A DNA stretch of 64,000 nt from Candidatus Pantoea floridensis (GTDB lineage: Bacteria; Pseudomonadota; Gammaproteobacteria; Enterobacterales; Enterobacteriaceae), in the NCBI RefSeq assembly GCF_900215435.1, contig NZ_OCMY01000001.1, positions 744,001 to 808,000 of the forward strand. Reading direction: 5' to 3'. The notes below the pieces were generated by a model, which ran no database searches, was not told where the DNA came from, and saw only the letters and a list, made by a program, of their open reading frames with translations. Shown in pieces: positions 1-9,773 of the stretch. Numbering within the stretch: position 1 is the first letter of the stretch; every line of letters begins with the position of its first letter. The position numbers and the translations under genes were made by a program.

Positions 1-470
1 TACTCCTGAAAGCTGTTATTATCGTCGATACTCAGTTGTGTACCGTCAATTTTCCGCACCCGCACTTGAACATCATTGCTGTAATCGTTGCCGGTGCTAT
101 TCACCAGGTTACCCGTCTCACTGTCTGATGTATTTCCACCACTGGTGGTAAAACGCATCTCAATGGTACGGTTAACCGGGCAATTTCTCAGAGAAATAGG
201 GAATTGCGTGCTCCCTACCTCATCTCCACTTTTTTGTAATAATTGCGATGATACCGTGGGCAATACCACCGTTCCTGATTCACCACCATTATTAACGCTA
301 ACGTCGCAAGTCTGCGCCAAGAACGTTCCCAAAAAAGTAACTTCAATATTGCAGCTGCCTTTCGTTGAACAACTCTTTGCCGACGCGGCGAAACCAATTA
401 GCAGTAAGGTCATGCCAAGTAAAGGTTGCAGAATGTTTAATGAAGTTTTTCCGCCTAGTTGCGTAAACAT
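1..470 (-). CDS. Fimbrial minor subunit, type-1 pilin-like (partial, 3' end outside window)
   Basis: The reverse strand opens with an ATG at 470, preceded by a strong Shine-Dalgarno (GGAGGTG), and stays open for 156 codons to the window edge. It has an N-terminal hydrophobic segment (about residues 13-31, ending FAASAKS). A Cys pair at about residues 35 and 40 is followed by QTCDV and LRNCPV, the cysteine pattern of chaperone-usher pilins. The C-terminal donor-strand region lies beyond the window. The start overlaps the usher stop by 16 bp, so the two are translationally coupled. Its place after the usher suggests a minor or tip-proximal subunit. The exact role is inferred. Confidence 0.8.
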   Translation of the reverse strand, partial: MFTQLGGKTSLNILQPLLGMTLLLIGFAASAKSCSTKGSCNIEVTFLGTFLAQTCDVSVNNGGESGTVVLPTVSSQLLQKSGDEVGSTQFPISLRNCPVNRTIEMRFTTSGGNTSDSETGNLVNSTGNDYSNDVQVRVRKIDGTQLSIDDNNSFQE

Positions 471-3073
471 GTCACCTCCAGTTGGACCATGCTCAGATCC
501 TCAGAAACAGCCTTATTCACAGGTGCAGCATCTTTCGCTATACATTTAAGCTTCTCTTCACCAACCGTTGCTAATAGCGGCCCTTGCGCCGGATCCCAGC
601 CACGGATAAAGGCTTGACCACCTTGCCCTACCACGCTTTGACTCTTGCCGTTCGCATCCATAAGATCGGTCCCAATAGGCAGGTAACTATGAGAACTGTC
701 GCGTAATGTCAGAATCATTGGGGTCCCGGTGATCGTATTCATCACGACAGGTATTGCGGCACCCTGACGTGGAAAAATGTGTTTCTCGTTGTCCAGAACA
801 TCTACAGTGTCGGGCAACCCTTTCGCATCCAACTGGATAACATTCTCACGGTAAGGGTACAGAGAAGGCTGTATGGCATAGCCGAATCGGTTAACTTTTG
901 CCCCCTGACCATTAAGTAACCTTGCTCCCGCAGCTCCTTTCGCCTCAATAATGGCAAAAGGAGCATCATTGATACTTGGCCCAAGTGTGACACCACCTTT
1001 ATGAGCCACAGCACTACCTCTTAATGAGCCTGCAAACTGCGTGTTAAAATCATTCGCCGTTGCACTCAAGCCAACTTGAGCAATTGATGATTGGTATTGA
1101 ATATTACCGCTCACCGCTTTATCGTTCGCTCTATTACCTACGTTGGCACCTACACCATATGTCAGCTCCCCCTGGTCACCCTGATAGCCGGAAGCATTAG
1201 TCTGGAATGTTGTGCCACTTTGATTACTGTTACTCACTGTGCTGTATAACGAATTAAATAACGGTTTTTGGTTATAATTACCACCAATAGGTATATTAAC
1301 GGCCAACTGGATAATATTTTCATCATTGCCATTTCCAGCGCGCGAACGCGATCCTGTAATTGAATAGCCAAAACGTCCCAGGGAATGATTAAAGCTTATC
1401 GAATATTGGCGCGAATCCGTTTTCCCGCCCCAATAACTGGCTAAACTTCCGCTAAACCATAAAGATTTATTATCGTCAATACGCTGGTTAACACTTGCTG
1501 TAAAACGGTTCTGCGTGCGGTAGTTGATGTAAACATTATCCGCCTCACTGCGTTCTTTAATTAATGACGTATTACGAGCCAAAGCCATCTCACGAAAACT
1601 ATAATAACCTTTGGAAGAGTAACGATAAGCTGCCAGAGTAATGTTAGTATTTGTTGGGTCAAGATATTTGCTGTAATTTACCTGATAACTATTCCCTAAA
1701 CGCTGAGTGTTATTGGCTAAAACACTACGTGCATTTATGACATCAAAAGAGATCCCACCTATTGGCGTATTGAAAGCCTGGCCCAGACCAAACGCTTTAT
1801 AGTGTTCACCAATTAATGTTCCGCCATACATGGTCCAGTAATTCATCAAACCGCGATGATACGTCGCCTGAAAGAGATCGGGATGGTCATAAATTTGCTC
1901 CTCCTTTAACTGTCCAAGTGCTAGAGAAAACCGTGAAGAACCTTCTCGTAACAGCATGGGCGGAGCAGAAAACGGAATCAATTGCTGCCTGATGCGGCCA
2001 TCCGCTTCTGTTATCGTCATAGTCAAGTCACCGCCATATCCTATCGCACCAACATCAGTAATGGCGAAAGGCCCTGGGGGAACAATACTTTCATACAGTA
2101 TTTGCCCACGTTGAGTTACGGTAATCTTGGCATTAGTTTCTGCTACGCCACGTAAAATGGGTGAATAGCTACGCATTTCAGTTGGCAGCATGCGATCATC
2201 CGTTTGCAACTGCACACCGCGCATACTGAAGCTATCAAACAATTCACCATTGCTATTAGTTTCACCAACGGTCATCACACTTCTCAACGGTGTAATATCG
2301 CGTTGAGCATACGTATAGTTATTCTGTATGGAAGATGGTGATTGATTACTCCAGTTAAAATTAGTTCTTTTTCTTAAGCGCCATTCACCCACGTTGAAGC
2401 CTGCAGTCACACCTAAATTAGCAGTGTTATTACTGTTTCCTTTAGCAGCTCCCTGGCTGATTTGCCATAAGTTAGCTGCGTAATCAACAAACCCTGCCGT
2501 TTGACCTGATTCCCATAGACTAGGATCAACATAATCATCACTATGATGACGTACATATAGCTGAGGCACTTGTAAGTTGAGTTCAAAGTCACCGCTGTTA
2601 TATTGGCTAGTTGAACCTTCAATCCATCGGTCAAGCACATAACACTGCTCTGCACCATCTGGTCGCATCAGTAATAGCTGTTTTGCTCTTTTCTCATCCG
2701 GCACAATGCCTAGCTGATTCAACTGTAACTGATTGAAACAAGGCTTGGCGTTTGCATCTGAATTTAATTGAACGAAACTTATCTTTAACGAATTTTTCGT
2801 TTTTCCATTAACACTTACTGTGACTCGATAAATACCAGGAAATGTAACATTACCCTCAGCAAAACGGGAAATATCAATATTGGAACCATGCAAGAAACCA
2901 CTATTAAAATTTATTTTTTCCGGAGCAAGCGGACCACCGGAAGTTTGTGGAACTTCCTGCACATTTGTTTGACCTTCAGCAATCAATGGGAAGCAGAGTG
3001 CTAATTTAATCAGCACACTGAGCTTCTTTATGTTCCTGCCAGAACTATTCCCTGAATATTTACTCAGCACCAC
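455..3073 (-). CDS. Outer-membrane fimbrial usher (FimD/PapC family)
   Basis: This 872-residue protein has the usual length for an usher that receives chaperone-subunit complexes and secretes the growing pilus through the outer membrane. An N-terminal signal peptide ends near residue 34 (LIAEG). It is followed by the usher N-domain (NFNSGFL), a long beta-rich barrel and plug region, and the C-terminal part with the SYLPIGTDL and GQGGQAFIRG signatures. Cys pairs occur near the N-domain (PCFNQ and EQCYV) and at the C terminus (KCIAK and VTCLRN). The start is GTG, placed by an AAGGAG eight bases upstream; a second GTG follows at once. It lies 84 bp after the chaperone gene and overlaps the next subunit. 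Confidence 0.95.
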   Translation of the reverse strand: MVLSKYSGNSSGRNIKKLSVLIKLALCFPLIAEGQTNVQEVPQTSGGPLAPEKINFNSGFLHGSNIDISRFAEGNVTFPGIYRVTVSVNGKTKNSLKISFVQLNSDANAKPCFNQLQLNQLGIVPDEKRAKQLLLMRPDGAEQCYVLDRWIEGSTSQYNSGDFELNLQVPQLYVRHHSDDYVDPSLWESGQTAGFVDYAANLWQISQGAAKGNSNNTANLGVTAGFNVGEWRLRKRTNFNWSNQSPSSIQNNYTYAQRDITPLRSVMTVGETNSNGELFDSFSMRGVQLQTDDRMLPTEMRSYSPILRGVAETNAKITVTQRGQILYESIVPPGPFAITDVGAIGYGGDLTMTITEADGRIRQQLIPFSAPPMLLREGSSRFSLALGQLKEEQIYDHPDLFQATYHRGLMNYWTMYGGTLIGEHYKAFGLGQAFNTPIGGISFDVINARSVLANNTQRLGNSYQVNYSKYLDPTNTNITLAAYRYSSKGYYSFREMALARNTSLIKERSEADNVYINYRTQNRFTASVNQRIDDNKSLWFSGSLASYWGGKTDSRQYSISFNHSLGRFGYSITGSRSRAGNGNDENIIQLAVNIPIGGNYNQKPLFNSLYSTVSNSNQSGTTFQTNASGYQGDQGELTYGVGANVGNRANDKAVSGNIQYQSSIAQVGLSATANDFNTQFAGSLRGSAVAHKGGVTLGPSINDAPFAIIEAKGAAGARLLNGQGAKVNRFGYAIQPSLYPYRENVIQLDAKGLPDTVDVLDNEKHIFPRQGAAIPVVMNTITGTPMILTLRDSSHSYLPIGTDLMDANGKSQSVVGQGGQAFIRGWDPAQGPLLATVGEEKLKCIAKDAAPVNKAVSEDLSMVQLEVTCLRN

Positions 3074-3157
3074 AGTGTAAACTCCTTTTAAGGGGTTTTA
3101 TAATCCATTAATGAGGTATTGCGGCTAATATTTCATAGATTTAATAATTTAAAGACA

Positions 3158-3919
3158 TCATTTATCGTCTATAAAAAAGGCATTACCTTTTAATTTAAGC
3201 TTTTTCTGAATGATCCCACCGAATTCGTTGATATACTGAAAATCCATCGCCGAAATTGATGTCAGCTTAGATTTATTTTCCGGATAAACCACCATTTCTG
3301 ACTTTGGAGCAATCATTTCCGATGTCATTCTTATTTTTTTATTCTGTGACATCACATTGATAGTATTAAACGAGTAATAATAAGGTGTGGTATTTTTTAT
3401 TTTTACACCAACACCTTGATTGTTATCAGTTACTAACTCCCATCCCAGCTTGTCGAGTTCGGTTGTAACAGAGCCATTTAGCAACGCCTTCGGACGATAG
3501 AAGATCTTTATACGGGTACGAAACGCGACTTCTAACTTCTGCCCTTTGTTGTCATCACTGGCTTTAGGAGGAATTTCTAGTAAGTTAAACCAAAAAAGGG
3601 ACTCACGATCTTGTGGCAGCGCCATACCGTTATAAATCATACGAATACTTTGCCCTTTATTCGGCTCCACACGGAAGACGGGGGGGGTAACAATAAAAGG
3701 TACTTTCGTATTCTGTAAGTCTATCTTAGTATCGCCATCATCAACCCAAACCTGAGCCAGAGCAGGAGTGTCACTTCTATTGATTGTGCGGACATTAACT
3801 TCAGTTTGGTCGCCAGGAAAAATAACACGAGTTCCGCTTATCACAATGGATGAAAAAGCTGGTGTAACTGCACTAATTAATAGTGAAGCAAGGAAAATTT
3901 TTTTAAGCATAATATTCAT
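3158..3919 (-). CDS. Periplasmic fimbrial chaperone (PapD family)
   Basis: This 253-residue protein has a signal peptide (about residues 1-23, ending TPAFS) and the two Ig-like domains of PapD chaperones. It binds pilin subunits by donor-strand complementation in the periplasm and hands them to the usher. Visible family marks are the N-terminal ISGTRVIFP strand, the G1-strand region with SLFWFNLLEIPP, and RTRIKIFYRP at the domain junction. The ATG at 3919 has no clear ribosome-binding site; a second ATG at 3910 (MLKKIF) follows GGAT at better spacing and may be the true start. It lies downstream of the main pilin and a hairpin terminator, and upstream of the usher. Confidence 0.93.
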   Translation of the reverse strand: MNIMLKKIFLASLLISAVTPAFSSIVISGTRVIFPGDQTEVNVRTINRSDTPALAQVWVDDGDTKIDLQNTKVPFIVTPPVFRVEPNKGQSIRMIYNGMALPQDRESLFWFNLLEIPPKASDDNKGQKLEVAFRTRIKIFYRPKALLNGSVTTELDKLGWELVTDNNQGVGVKIKNTTPYYYSFNTINVMSQNKKIRMTSEMIAPKSEMVVYPENKSKLTSISAMDFQYINEFGGIIQKKLKLKGNAFFIDDK

Positions 3920-3956
3920 CCAAGCGAAAGAATTAATATCATATTGATAATTTTTT

Positions 3957-3989
3957 CAAAAAAAGTGGTGCCCCTATAGGGCAACCACT
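3957..3989 (-). terminator. Rho-independent (leaky) terminator between pilin and chaperone
   Basis: On the minus strand, just after the pilin stop, AGTGG-T-TGCCC pairs with GGGCACCACT around a five-base loop (one bulged T). A run of seven T follows. In fimbrial operons a partial terminator here lets pilin mRNA exceed chaperone and usher mRNA; the structure is read from sequence, the leakiness is inferred. Confidence 0.8.
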
Positions 3990-3999
3990 CTAATTGTTC

Positions 4000-4560
4000 T
4001 TATTTATATGCCAATGAGTACATCACGTGAGCCTGTACGTTACCAGCGGTAGAAGTACCGGTAGCATAATAACCTGCGGTATAAGTTGTAGTGGCAGAGT
4101 TTGTGGTATTGTCAATTGGGAAGTAGTTACCTGTTTCACCAAGTTTAATAACACTATTGTTGCCGCCGTAGTTGTATAAACGAATCTGAACATTTGTGGC
4201 CGGATCGGTTACAGACGCGTTAGTCAAGTTGCCAGTTGCTGCATCAAAACCGGAGCTGCCAATCGCTTCAAAGTGGACTGCCACCATTGTTGGATCATTA
4301 GGATCAACAGGAGTTGCAGGAGCAGGACAATTGACAACACCGATAGTGAAATTGGTCGTACCTGCAGTGTCTTTATCATTAGCCAATGACGAGGCATTCA
4401 CAGTTGGTAAAGTCACCGTTTTATCTTCGTCACCAGGGCGAATTTCACAGGTCGATGAAATAACTTTACCTACAAAATTAATCTTACCGCTAGATACTGC
4501 TGCTGCATTACCTGCTGCGATCAAAGCCAAAATTGCAACTGAAGTTTTCAACATGCGCAT
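4000..4560 (-). CDS. Major fimbrial subunit (type-1-like pilin)
   Basis: This 186-residue pilin has a signal peptide (MRMLKTSVAILALIAAGNAAA). Its mature part has the pilin Cys pair (SSTCEI and VVNCPA) and ends with VMYSLAYK, the penultimate-tyrosine terminus typical of chaperone-usher subunits. It polymerises as the fimbrial rod outside the cell. The start at ATG 4560 is chosen because GAGGAT lies about nine bases upstream; the in-frame TTG at 4575 would sit inside that ribosome-binding site. It is the first gene of the fimbrial operon. Only about 95 bp separate it from the tssH stop, so its promoter is in that gap or it is read from tssH. Confidence 0.92.
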   Translation of the reverse strand: MRMLKTSVAILALIAAGNAAAVSSGKINFVGKVISSTCEIRPGDEDKTVTLPTVNASSLANDKDTAGTTNFTIGVVNCPAPATPVDPNDPTMVAVHFEAIGSSGFDAATGNLTNASVTDPATNVQIRLYNYGGNNSVIKLGETGNYFPIDNTTNSATTTYTAGYYATGTSTAGNVQAHVMYSLAYK

Positions 4561-4654
4561 TATTACTATCCTCAAATAGATATTCCGTTAAAATTAAAAC
4601 TACTTTGACATCCCATGTCAGGTATCACCTGAGCAATGAAATATTTTTTCTGAG

Positions 4655-7321
4655 CTATGATGACGCGTTTGCTAATGTCACCACATACTGATCACTTATT
4701 CTGTCTAAGGTAATGAGATTGTTTTTCAGCTTCGCGTGATGAGCCAAAATTTCCTTACCTAGTAGCGTTGTGATAGTTTGCTCAATAATTCGAATAATCA
4801 GACGAGCCCCTGTTTCTGCAACTCGGCACTGTGAAACCACATGTGCAACAACAGCATCGGTATAATGCAATTCACACTGATATTGCGTTGTTACACGATG
4901 TTGAATACGAGCAAGGTGCAGTCTGACAATTTTATCTAATGAACTTTGTTGCAGCGGTAAATAAGGCACCACATTGACTCGGCCCAAAAATGCCGCCGGG
5001 AATACCTTCAATAATTCCGGCTGCAATGCGGCTAATAAGCCTTCCTGATCCGGTGCAGTCTCTTCATCTGCATACAGTTGGCTGATCAATTCGCTTCCGG
5101 TGTTGCTGGTTAGCAGCAATACCGTGTTTTTGAAATCAATGCTGCGTCCTTCACCATCTTCCATCTGGCCTTTATCAAAGACCTGGTAGAAAAGTTCATG
5201 AACATCTGGGTGCGCTTTTTCTACTTCATCCAGCAGCACCACGCTATAAGGTCGACGGCGCACAGCCTCCGTTAACACCCCACCCTCGCCGTATCCGACA
5301 TAGCCAGGAGGTGAGCCTTTTAACGAAGAGATGGTATGCGACTCTTGATACTCGCTCATGTTTACGCTGATCAAATTCTGATCGCCGCCATACATGCTTT
5401 CCGCAATCGCCAGTGCAGTTTCGGTTTTACCGACACCTGATGGCCCCACCAGCATAAACACGCCTAGTGGTTTTCTTGGATCAGCCAGTCCTGCGCGAGC
5501 CGTCATAATGCAGTCGCTAAGTTGATCCAGAGCGGCGGATTGTCCAATCACGCGCTGATTAAGACGCGCAGGCAACTCCATCACTTTTTTGAGTTCATCT
5601 TTCAGCATCTGGCCTACGGGAATTCCCGTCCAGTCGCCAACGATGTGCGCAATGACCTCTTCATTAACCTCAGCCTGAACCATTTGCTCATCAGCCGAGA
5701 TTAGTCTCAGATTTTTTTCTTCGTACTGAAGCTGTTCACGGAATATGGCCAGCTCAACTGAGCTTTCTTCTTCCTGCGACAGAGACTGGGCAATCTGCTG
5801 ACGTAGCGCCACAATACGGTTGACAGTCTCACGCTCGTTCTGCCAACGCTTCTCAAGTGCCTCACCTGATTCAGCCCACTCATTTAAAGAAGCGGTCAGC
5901 GAGTTCATTCGCTCTGAAGCGTCGCGACCAAACTGATGAGCTTTCTCTAAAGATTTAAGCTCTGTTCGTGCGGTTTCCTGCTGCCATACCAATTTCTGCA
6001 GCTCGGCTGGGGCGGCAAATTGCGCTACCGCGATACGGGCACAGGCGGTATCCAGCAAGCTGATCGCTTTGTCGGGTAGCTGACGCGCCGGAATGTAACG
6101 GTGCGACAACTTGACTGCAGCCTGTACGGCTTCGTCGGTGATCCAAACCCCGTGATGTTTTTCCAGCGCCGGCACGAGCCCACGCAGCATCGACATCGCC
6201 ACTTCCTCATCAGGTTCACTCACCTGCAACACCTGGAAGCGACGAGTCAATGCCGGATCTTTTTCTATATGCCGCTTATATTCACTCCAGGTGGTTGCGC
6301 CAATGGTTCGCAGCTGACCGCGTGCCAGCGCGGGTTTAAGTAAATTTGCCGCATCACCCGTCCCGGCATTTCCGCCCGCTCCAACAAGGGTATGAATTTC
6401 ATCTATAAAAAGAATCACGGGCTGCACTGAGGCCATCGCCTCATCAATGACAGCTTTCAGGCGTGCCTCAAACTCGCCTTTCATACTCGCACCCGCTGAG
6501 AGTGCGACAACATCCAGCGTTAATAAGCGTACTTCTTCAAGCGCAGGGGGAACGGCGCCTGACACTATCGCTTGTGCCAGCCCTTCAACGACAGCCGTTT
6601 TACCCACGCCTGCATCACCCGTCAGTAACGGATTGTTCTGGCGACGACGTAACAGGATGTCGATCATGGTGGTAATTTCCTGGTTACGCCCAAGAACAGG
6701 ATCGATTTTTCCTTCACGCGCCAGTGACGTCAGATCTGTGGTGTATTGCGCTAACGAAGCAGTGCTGCTCTGCCCCATCGCCTGACTCGCTTCGCCCGGC
6801 ATGGAGCCTTCATAAAATGCGGTGCCATCACTCGCATCTTCCGTTGCTTCTGGCGACTCACGAGTAATGTATTTCAGATCACTACTCAGCACGTCTAGCG
6901 CGACTTTATCGAGCACGGGAGCAATGCCCAGCAACGTGCGACGAAGTTCCATATTACTCAGAAGTGCGAGGACTAAATGGCCGCTACGAATGCGGTTATC
7001 GAGGCATTCGAGGCTTGCACATACCCATGCGCGTTCAATCGCTAGCTCAATGTGATATGAGAAATCCGAAATTGAGCTGGCTCCCGTTGGCAGGCGCCCC
7101 AGAGCCTGGGCAATCCCGCGCTCAACTTGTTCACCATCAATATCGAAGTAACGGACAATATGCTTAATATCGTTATCATCGCTATGCCAAAGCTGATTTA
7201 TCCAATGAACTAGCTCAACATATGGATTACCGCGCAATTTGCAAAAGGTGGTTGCGCTCTCAATAGTGGCGAATAAGGTTTTATCCAGCTTTCCAAATAA
7301 GTTCTTTCTGATAATAGCCAC
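4655..7321 (-). CDS. tssH: Type VI secretion AAA+ ATPase TssH (ClpV)
   Basis: ClpV is the cytoplasmic hexameric unfoldase that recycles the contracted T6SS sheath. The protein has a Clp-N type N-terminal region (FCKLRGNPYVELVHW). Its first AAA module carries GDAGVGKTA and VILFIDEIHTL; the middle region is coiled-coil-like; the second AAA module carries GPSGVGKTE and VVLLDEVEKAH. With the GTG at 7321, which follows AAAGG at good spacing, it is 888 residues; a GTG at 7360 would add 13 residues. It is transcribed away from the other tss genes and towards the fimbrial operon. Its sheath substrate TssB/TssC is not encoded in the window, so it must be supplied from elsewhere or be absent. Confidence 0.93.
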   Translation of the reverse strand: MAIIRKNLFGKLDKTLFATIESATTFCKLRGNPYVELVHWINQLWHSDDNDIKHIVRYFDIDGEQVERGIAQALGRLPTGASSISDFSYHIELAIERAWVCASLECLDNRIRSGHLVLALLSNMELRRTLLGIAPVLDKVALDVLSSDLKYITRESPEATEDASDGTAFYEGSMPGEASQAMGQSSTASLAQYTTDLTSLAREGKIDPVLGRNQEITTMIDILLRRRQNNPLLTGDAGVGKTAVVEGLAQAIVSGAVPPALEEVRLLTLDVVALSAGASMKGEFEARLKAVIDEAMASVQPVILFIDEIHTLVGAGGNAGTGDAANLLKPALARGQLRTIGATTWSEYKRHIEKDPALTRRFQVLQVSEPDEEVAMSMLRGLVPALEKHHGVWITDEAVQAAVKLSHRYIPARQLPDKAISLLDTACARIAVAQFAAPAELQKLVWQQETARTELKSLEKAHQFGRDASERMNSLTASLNEWAESGEALEKRWQNERETVNRIVALRQQIAQSLSQEEESSVELAIFREQLQYEEKNLRLISADEQMVQAEVNEEVIAHIVGDWTGIPVGQMLKDELKKVMELPARLNQRVIGQSAALDQLSDCIMTARAGLADPRKPLGVFMLVGPSGVGKTETALAIAESMYGGDQNLISVNMSEYQESHTISSLKGSPPGYVGYGEGGVLTEAVRRRPYSVVLLDEVEKAHPDVHELFYQVFDKGQMEDGEGRSIDFKNTVLLLTSNTGSELISQLYADEETAPDQEGLLAALQPELLKVFPAAFLGRVNVVPYLPLQQSSLDKIVRLHLARIQHRVTTQYQCELHYTDAVVAHVVSQCRVAETGARLIIRIIEQTITTLLGKEILAHHAKLKNNLITLDRISDQYVVTLANASS

Positions 7322-7892
7322 GTTTGTCACCTTTAACTCTATTTTAAGTGGATGAACCACTTTGTTATGTTGTTATGCTATCTGTGTGTAGTGAAGTGCA
7401 ATCCCTAAGCACTCAATGCGAAGAAATTTATCTCCATAAACTATTTTTGTGAAGACCTAAAATGCACATTAGGAATAAAATCAACAAAATTCCTATGTGC
7501 TAAAATTATCACAAAAGATGAAAGCTCACGTTGAAAACGCTATTTAAACCTGAAGGCAAAACATTAAAGTCACTAACAAAAATAACTAACACTCATTAAA
7601 AATGATCAATAAAATCAATTACATAAAAGATAATCATCTATTACTTTTATTTTTATAATATTGCAAAGAGAAAAGACCAATAAGCATAAACCTACAAATT
7701 CGTAATCCATCGACTATTTCATTCGCCAAATTAATCCTTAGAATAAATTCACTCTAAGGTGGGTATTAAACTAATAAAAATAATGAACTCTTCACGGAGT
7801 GAGACAGACCAGTTTAATGAAAAGATTACACACAAGATAAAAACGCTGGCTGTCCTATCTAAACCGTCAAGACAGTAATTCAGAGAACGCAA
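7322..7892. promoter_or_regulatory. AT-rich divergent intergenic region between tssH and tssF
   Basis: This region of about 570 bp has no convincing gene and is markedly AT-rich. It must carry the divergent promoters of tssH and the tssFGA operon. Two inverted repeats stand out. One is 7464-7476 against 7489-7500 (GCACATTAGGAAT and ATTCCTATGTGC, one unpaired T). The other is 7736-7742 against 7753-7759 (CCTTAGA and TCTAAGG). Both are candidate operators; no regulator can be assigned from sequence. Confidence 0.55.
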
Positions 7893-9773
7893 ATGGAACA
7901 TAATTTTCTCGATTATTACAACAAAGAGCTTACGTTCATGCGTGAGATGTCGCGTGAATTTGCTACGCAGCATCCTAAAATAGCCAAACGTCTTGGCATG
8001 CATGGTATTGAAGTCGCCGATCCTTTTGTCGAGCGCTTAATTGAAGCCTTTTGCTTTATGTCGGCGCGTACGCAAATTAAGTTGGATGCTGAATTTCCCC
8101 TCTTTACACGTCGACTGCTGGATATTGTTTACCCGAACTATACGGCGCCTACTCCTTCAATGGGTGTTGTGCAGTTGCAACCCAGCCTGAAAGAAGGCGA
8201 TCTCACTCAAGGTTATACCGTTCCCCGCAATAGCGCTTTTCTCACGCCAATTGCGCCAGGAGAAGTTACGCGGTGTGAGTTTCGAAGTGGCCAGGACGTC
8301 CAGCTATGGCCCTTTGAAGTCACAGATGCACGCCTGACCAGTCTGCCACCTGATATGCCCTCACTTGAGCGCCATCGAATTTCGGCGCAGCGACTTAAAG
8401 AAACGCTCCGCATCAAGCTAAAACTGCCTGCGGGTTTGTCCTTCTCGCAGCTCGAAGGGCTTGATCGTCTGCCGATCTATATCAATGGTGATGAACGTGT
8501 GGTGTCACATATCTTCGAGTTGCTGTATAGCAACCACGTTGCCACTATTCTTCGCGGTAAACATGATGGCCAGGTACATGATACCGTCATCAGCAAAGAT
8601 GCATTGAGCTTCGATAGCCTGAAACCCGAGCAGAGCTTATTGCCTGTCGCATGGAACATGTTCCATGGTCACAATCTGGTACATGAGTACTTCTCCTGCC
8701 GTCAGCGTTTTTACTTTTTTACCGTTACGCAACTGGCCGCGGCGGCGAAGTACAACACTTCAGATGAAATGGAAATCATTTTCCTGCTTGATCGCCAGTC
8801 ACAAGCGCTGGCCAGCCATGTCACGGCATCACGCTTTTTACTGCATTGCACCCCGGTGATTAATCTGCTGCCACGCCGCATGGATAAGTTGGAAATCAAT
8901 CGCAAACTGAATGAATTTCACGTGCTACCCGATCGGAGTCGGCCACTGGATTTTGAAATTTATTCCATTGAAAAAGTATTTGGTCAAAAGGCTGAAACAA
9001 GTCAGGAGATCAACTTCAATCCTCTTTTCCAAACCCGCCATAGCGATAAAGGCAACTACGGCCGCTATTTTTCGACCATCAGGAAAAATCACACGGGTAA
9101 GCGCAACACGCGTAAATACGATACCCGTACCGCGTATGCCGGCACTGAGGTGTTCCTGTCATTAGTTGATCAGCAGAACGCGCCCTTTAGCGATGATATT
9201 CGATACCTTTCCATTGAAGCATTGGTGACAAACCGCGATTTACCTCGCCTGATTACGGCAGACGGCAATTTCACACTCACGATGACTGAATCGGCTCCTG
9301 TCAGCGGTGCTCGTTTTCTGTTTCAGCCAAGTGCACCTCGCCCACCATTTGCTAAAGGTGAATCGGCCTGGCGCCTGATCAGGCAACTTAGCTACAACTA
9401 TCTCCCTCTCTCAGATATGCCTCACAGTGAAGGGGGCGAAGCGATGCGTAACATGCTTCGCTTGTTTGTTAACAGCGCGGACCATGAAGCAAATACCCAG
9501 ATTGATGCGTTGGTAGGGTGCAAAAGTGAACCGGTTATTCGTCGTTTACCGGGCAATGGCCTGTTGGTATATGGCCGGGGGATTCGCTGTTCACTGACTA
9601 TTGATGAAGAGGGCTTCTCCGGCATTAGCCCCTATTTGTTCGGCATGATCATGGAAAACTATCTGGCGCGTCATGCCGCCATAAATGTTTTCACAGAAAC
9701 CGAATTGCTGACGATGCAACGTGGCCGAATTGGTCTCTGGCAACCGCGTCACGGTCGCAGGGGAGTGTTGTAA
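7893..9773 (+). CDS. tssF: Type VI secretion baseplate subunit TssF
   Basis: TssF (626 residues) is a baseplate wedge component that acts with TssG, TssE and TssK beneath the membrane complex. The N-terminal signature of the family is clear: DYYNKELTFMREMSREFATQHPKIAKRLG, then DPFVERLIEAFCFMSAR and LLDIVYPNYTAPTPSMGVVQL, and the protein has full family length. The ATG at 7893 follows GAGA about six bases upstream. Its stop TAA shares a base with the tssG ATG (TAATG), so the two are coupled. It starts the plus-strand T6SS operon. Confidence 0.95.
   Translation: MEHNFLDYYNKELTFMREMSREFATQHPKIAKRLGMHGIEVADPFVERLIEAFCFMSARTQIKLDAEFPLFTRRLLDIVYPNYTAPTPSMGVVQLQPSLKEGDLTQGYTVPRNSAFLTPIAPGEVTRCEFRSGQDVQLWPFEVTDARLTSLPPDMPSLERHRISAQRLKETLRIKLKLPAGLSFSQLEGLDRLPIYINGDERVVSHIFELLYSNHVATILRGKHDGQVHDTVISKDALSFDSLKPEQSLLPVAWNMFHGHNLVHEYFSCRQRFYFFTVTQLAAAAKYNTSDEMEIIFLLDRQSQALASHVTASRFLLHCTPVINLLPRRMDKLEINRKLNEFHVLPDRSRPLDFEIYSIEKVFGQKAETSQEINFNPLFQTRHSDKGNYGRYFSTIRKNHTGKRNTRKYDTRTAYAGTEVFLSLVDQQNAPFSDDIRYLSIEALVTNRDLPRLITADGNFTLTMTESAPVSGARFLFQPSAPRPPFAKGESAWRLIRQLSYNYLPLSDMPHSEGGEAMRNMLRLFVNSADHEANTQIDALVGCKSEPVIRRLPGNGLLVYGRGIRCSLTIDEEGFSGISPYLFGMIMENYLARHAAINVFTETELLTMQRGRIGLWQPRHGRRGVL

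Noticed and set aside
88..549. 153-codon open frame on the plus strand over the fimbrial subunit and usher end
   Set aside because: It is antisense to two well-supported fimbrial genes, has low-complexity Ser/Pro text and no recognised domain.
7749..8003. 84-codon minus-strand frame at the tssF start
   Set aside because: It overlaps the start of tssF, lacks a ribosome-binding site and has no recognisable family.
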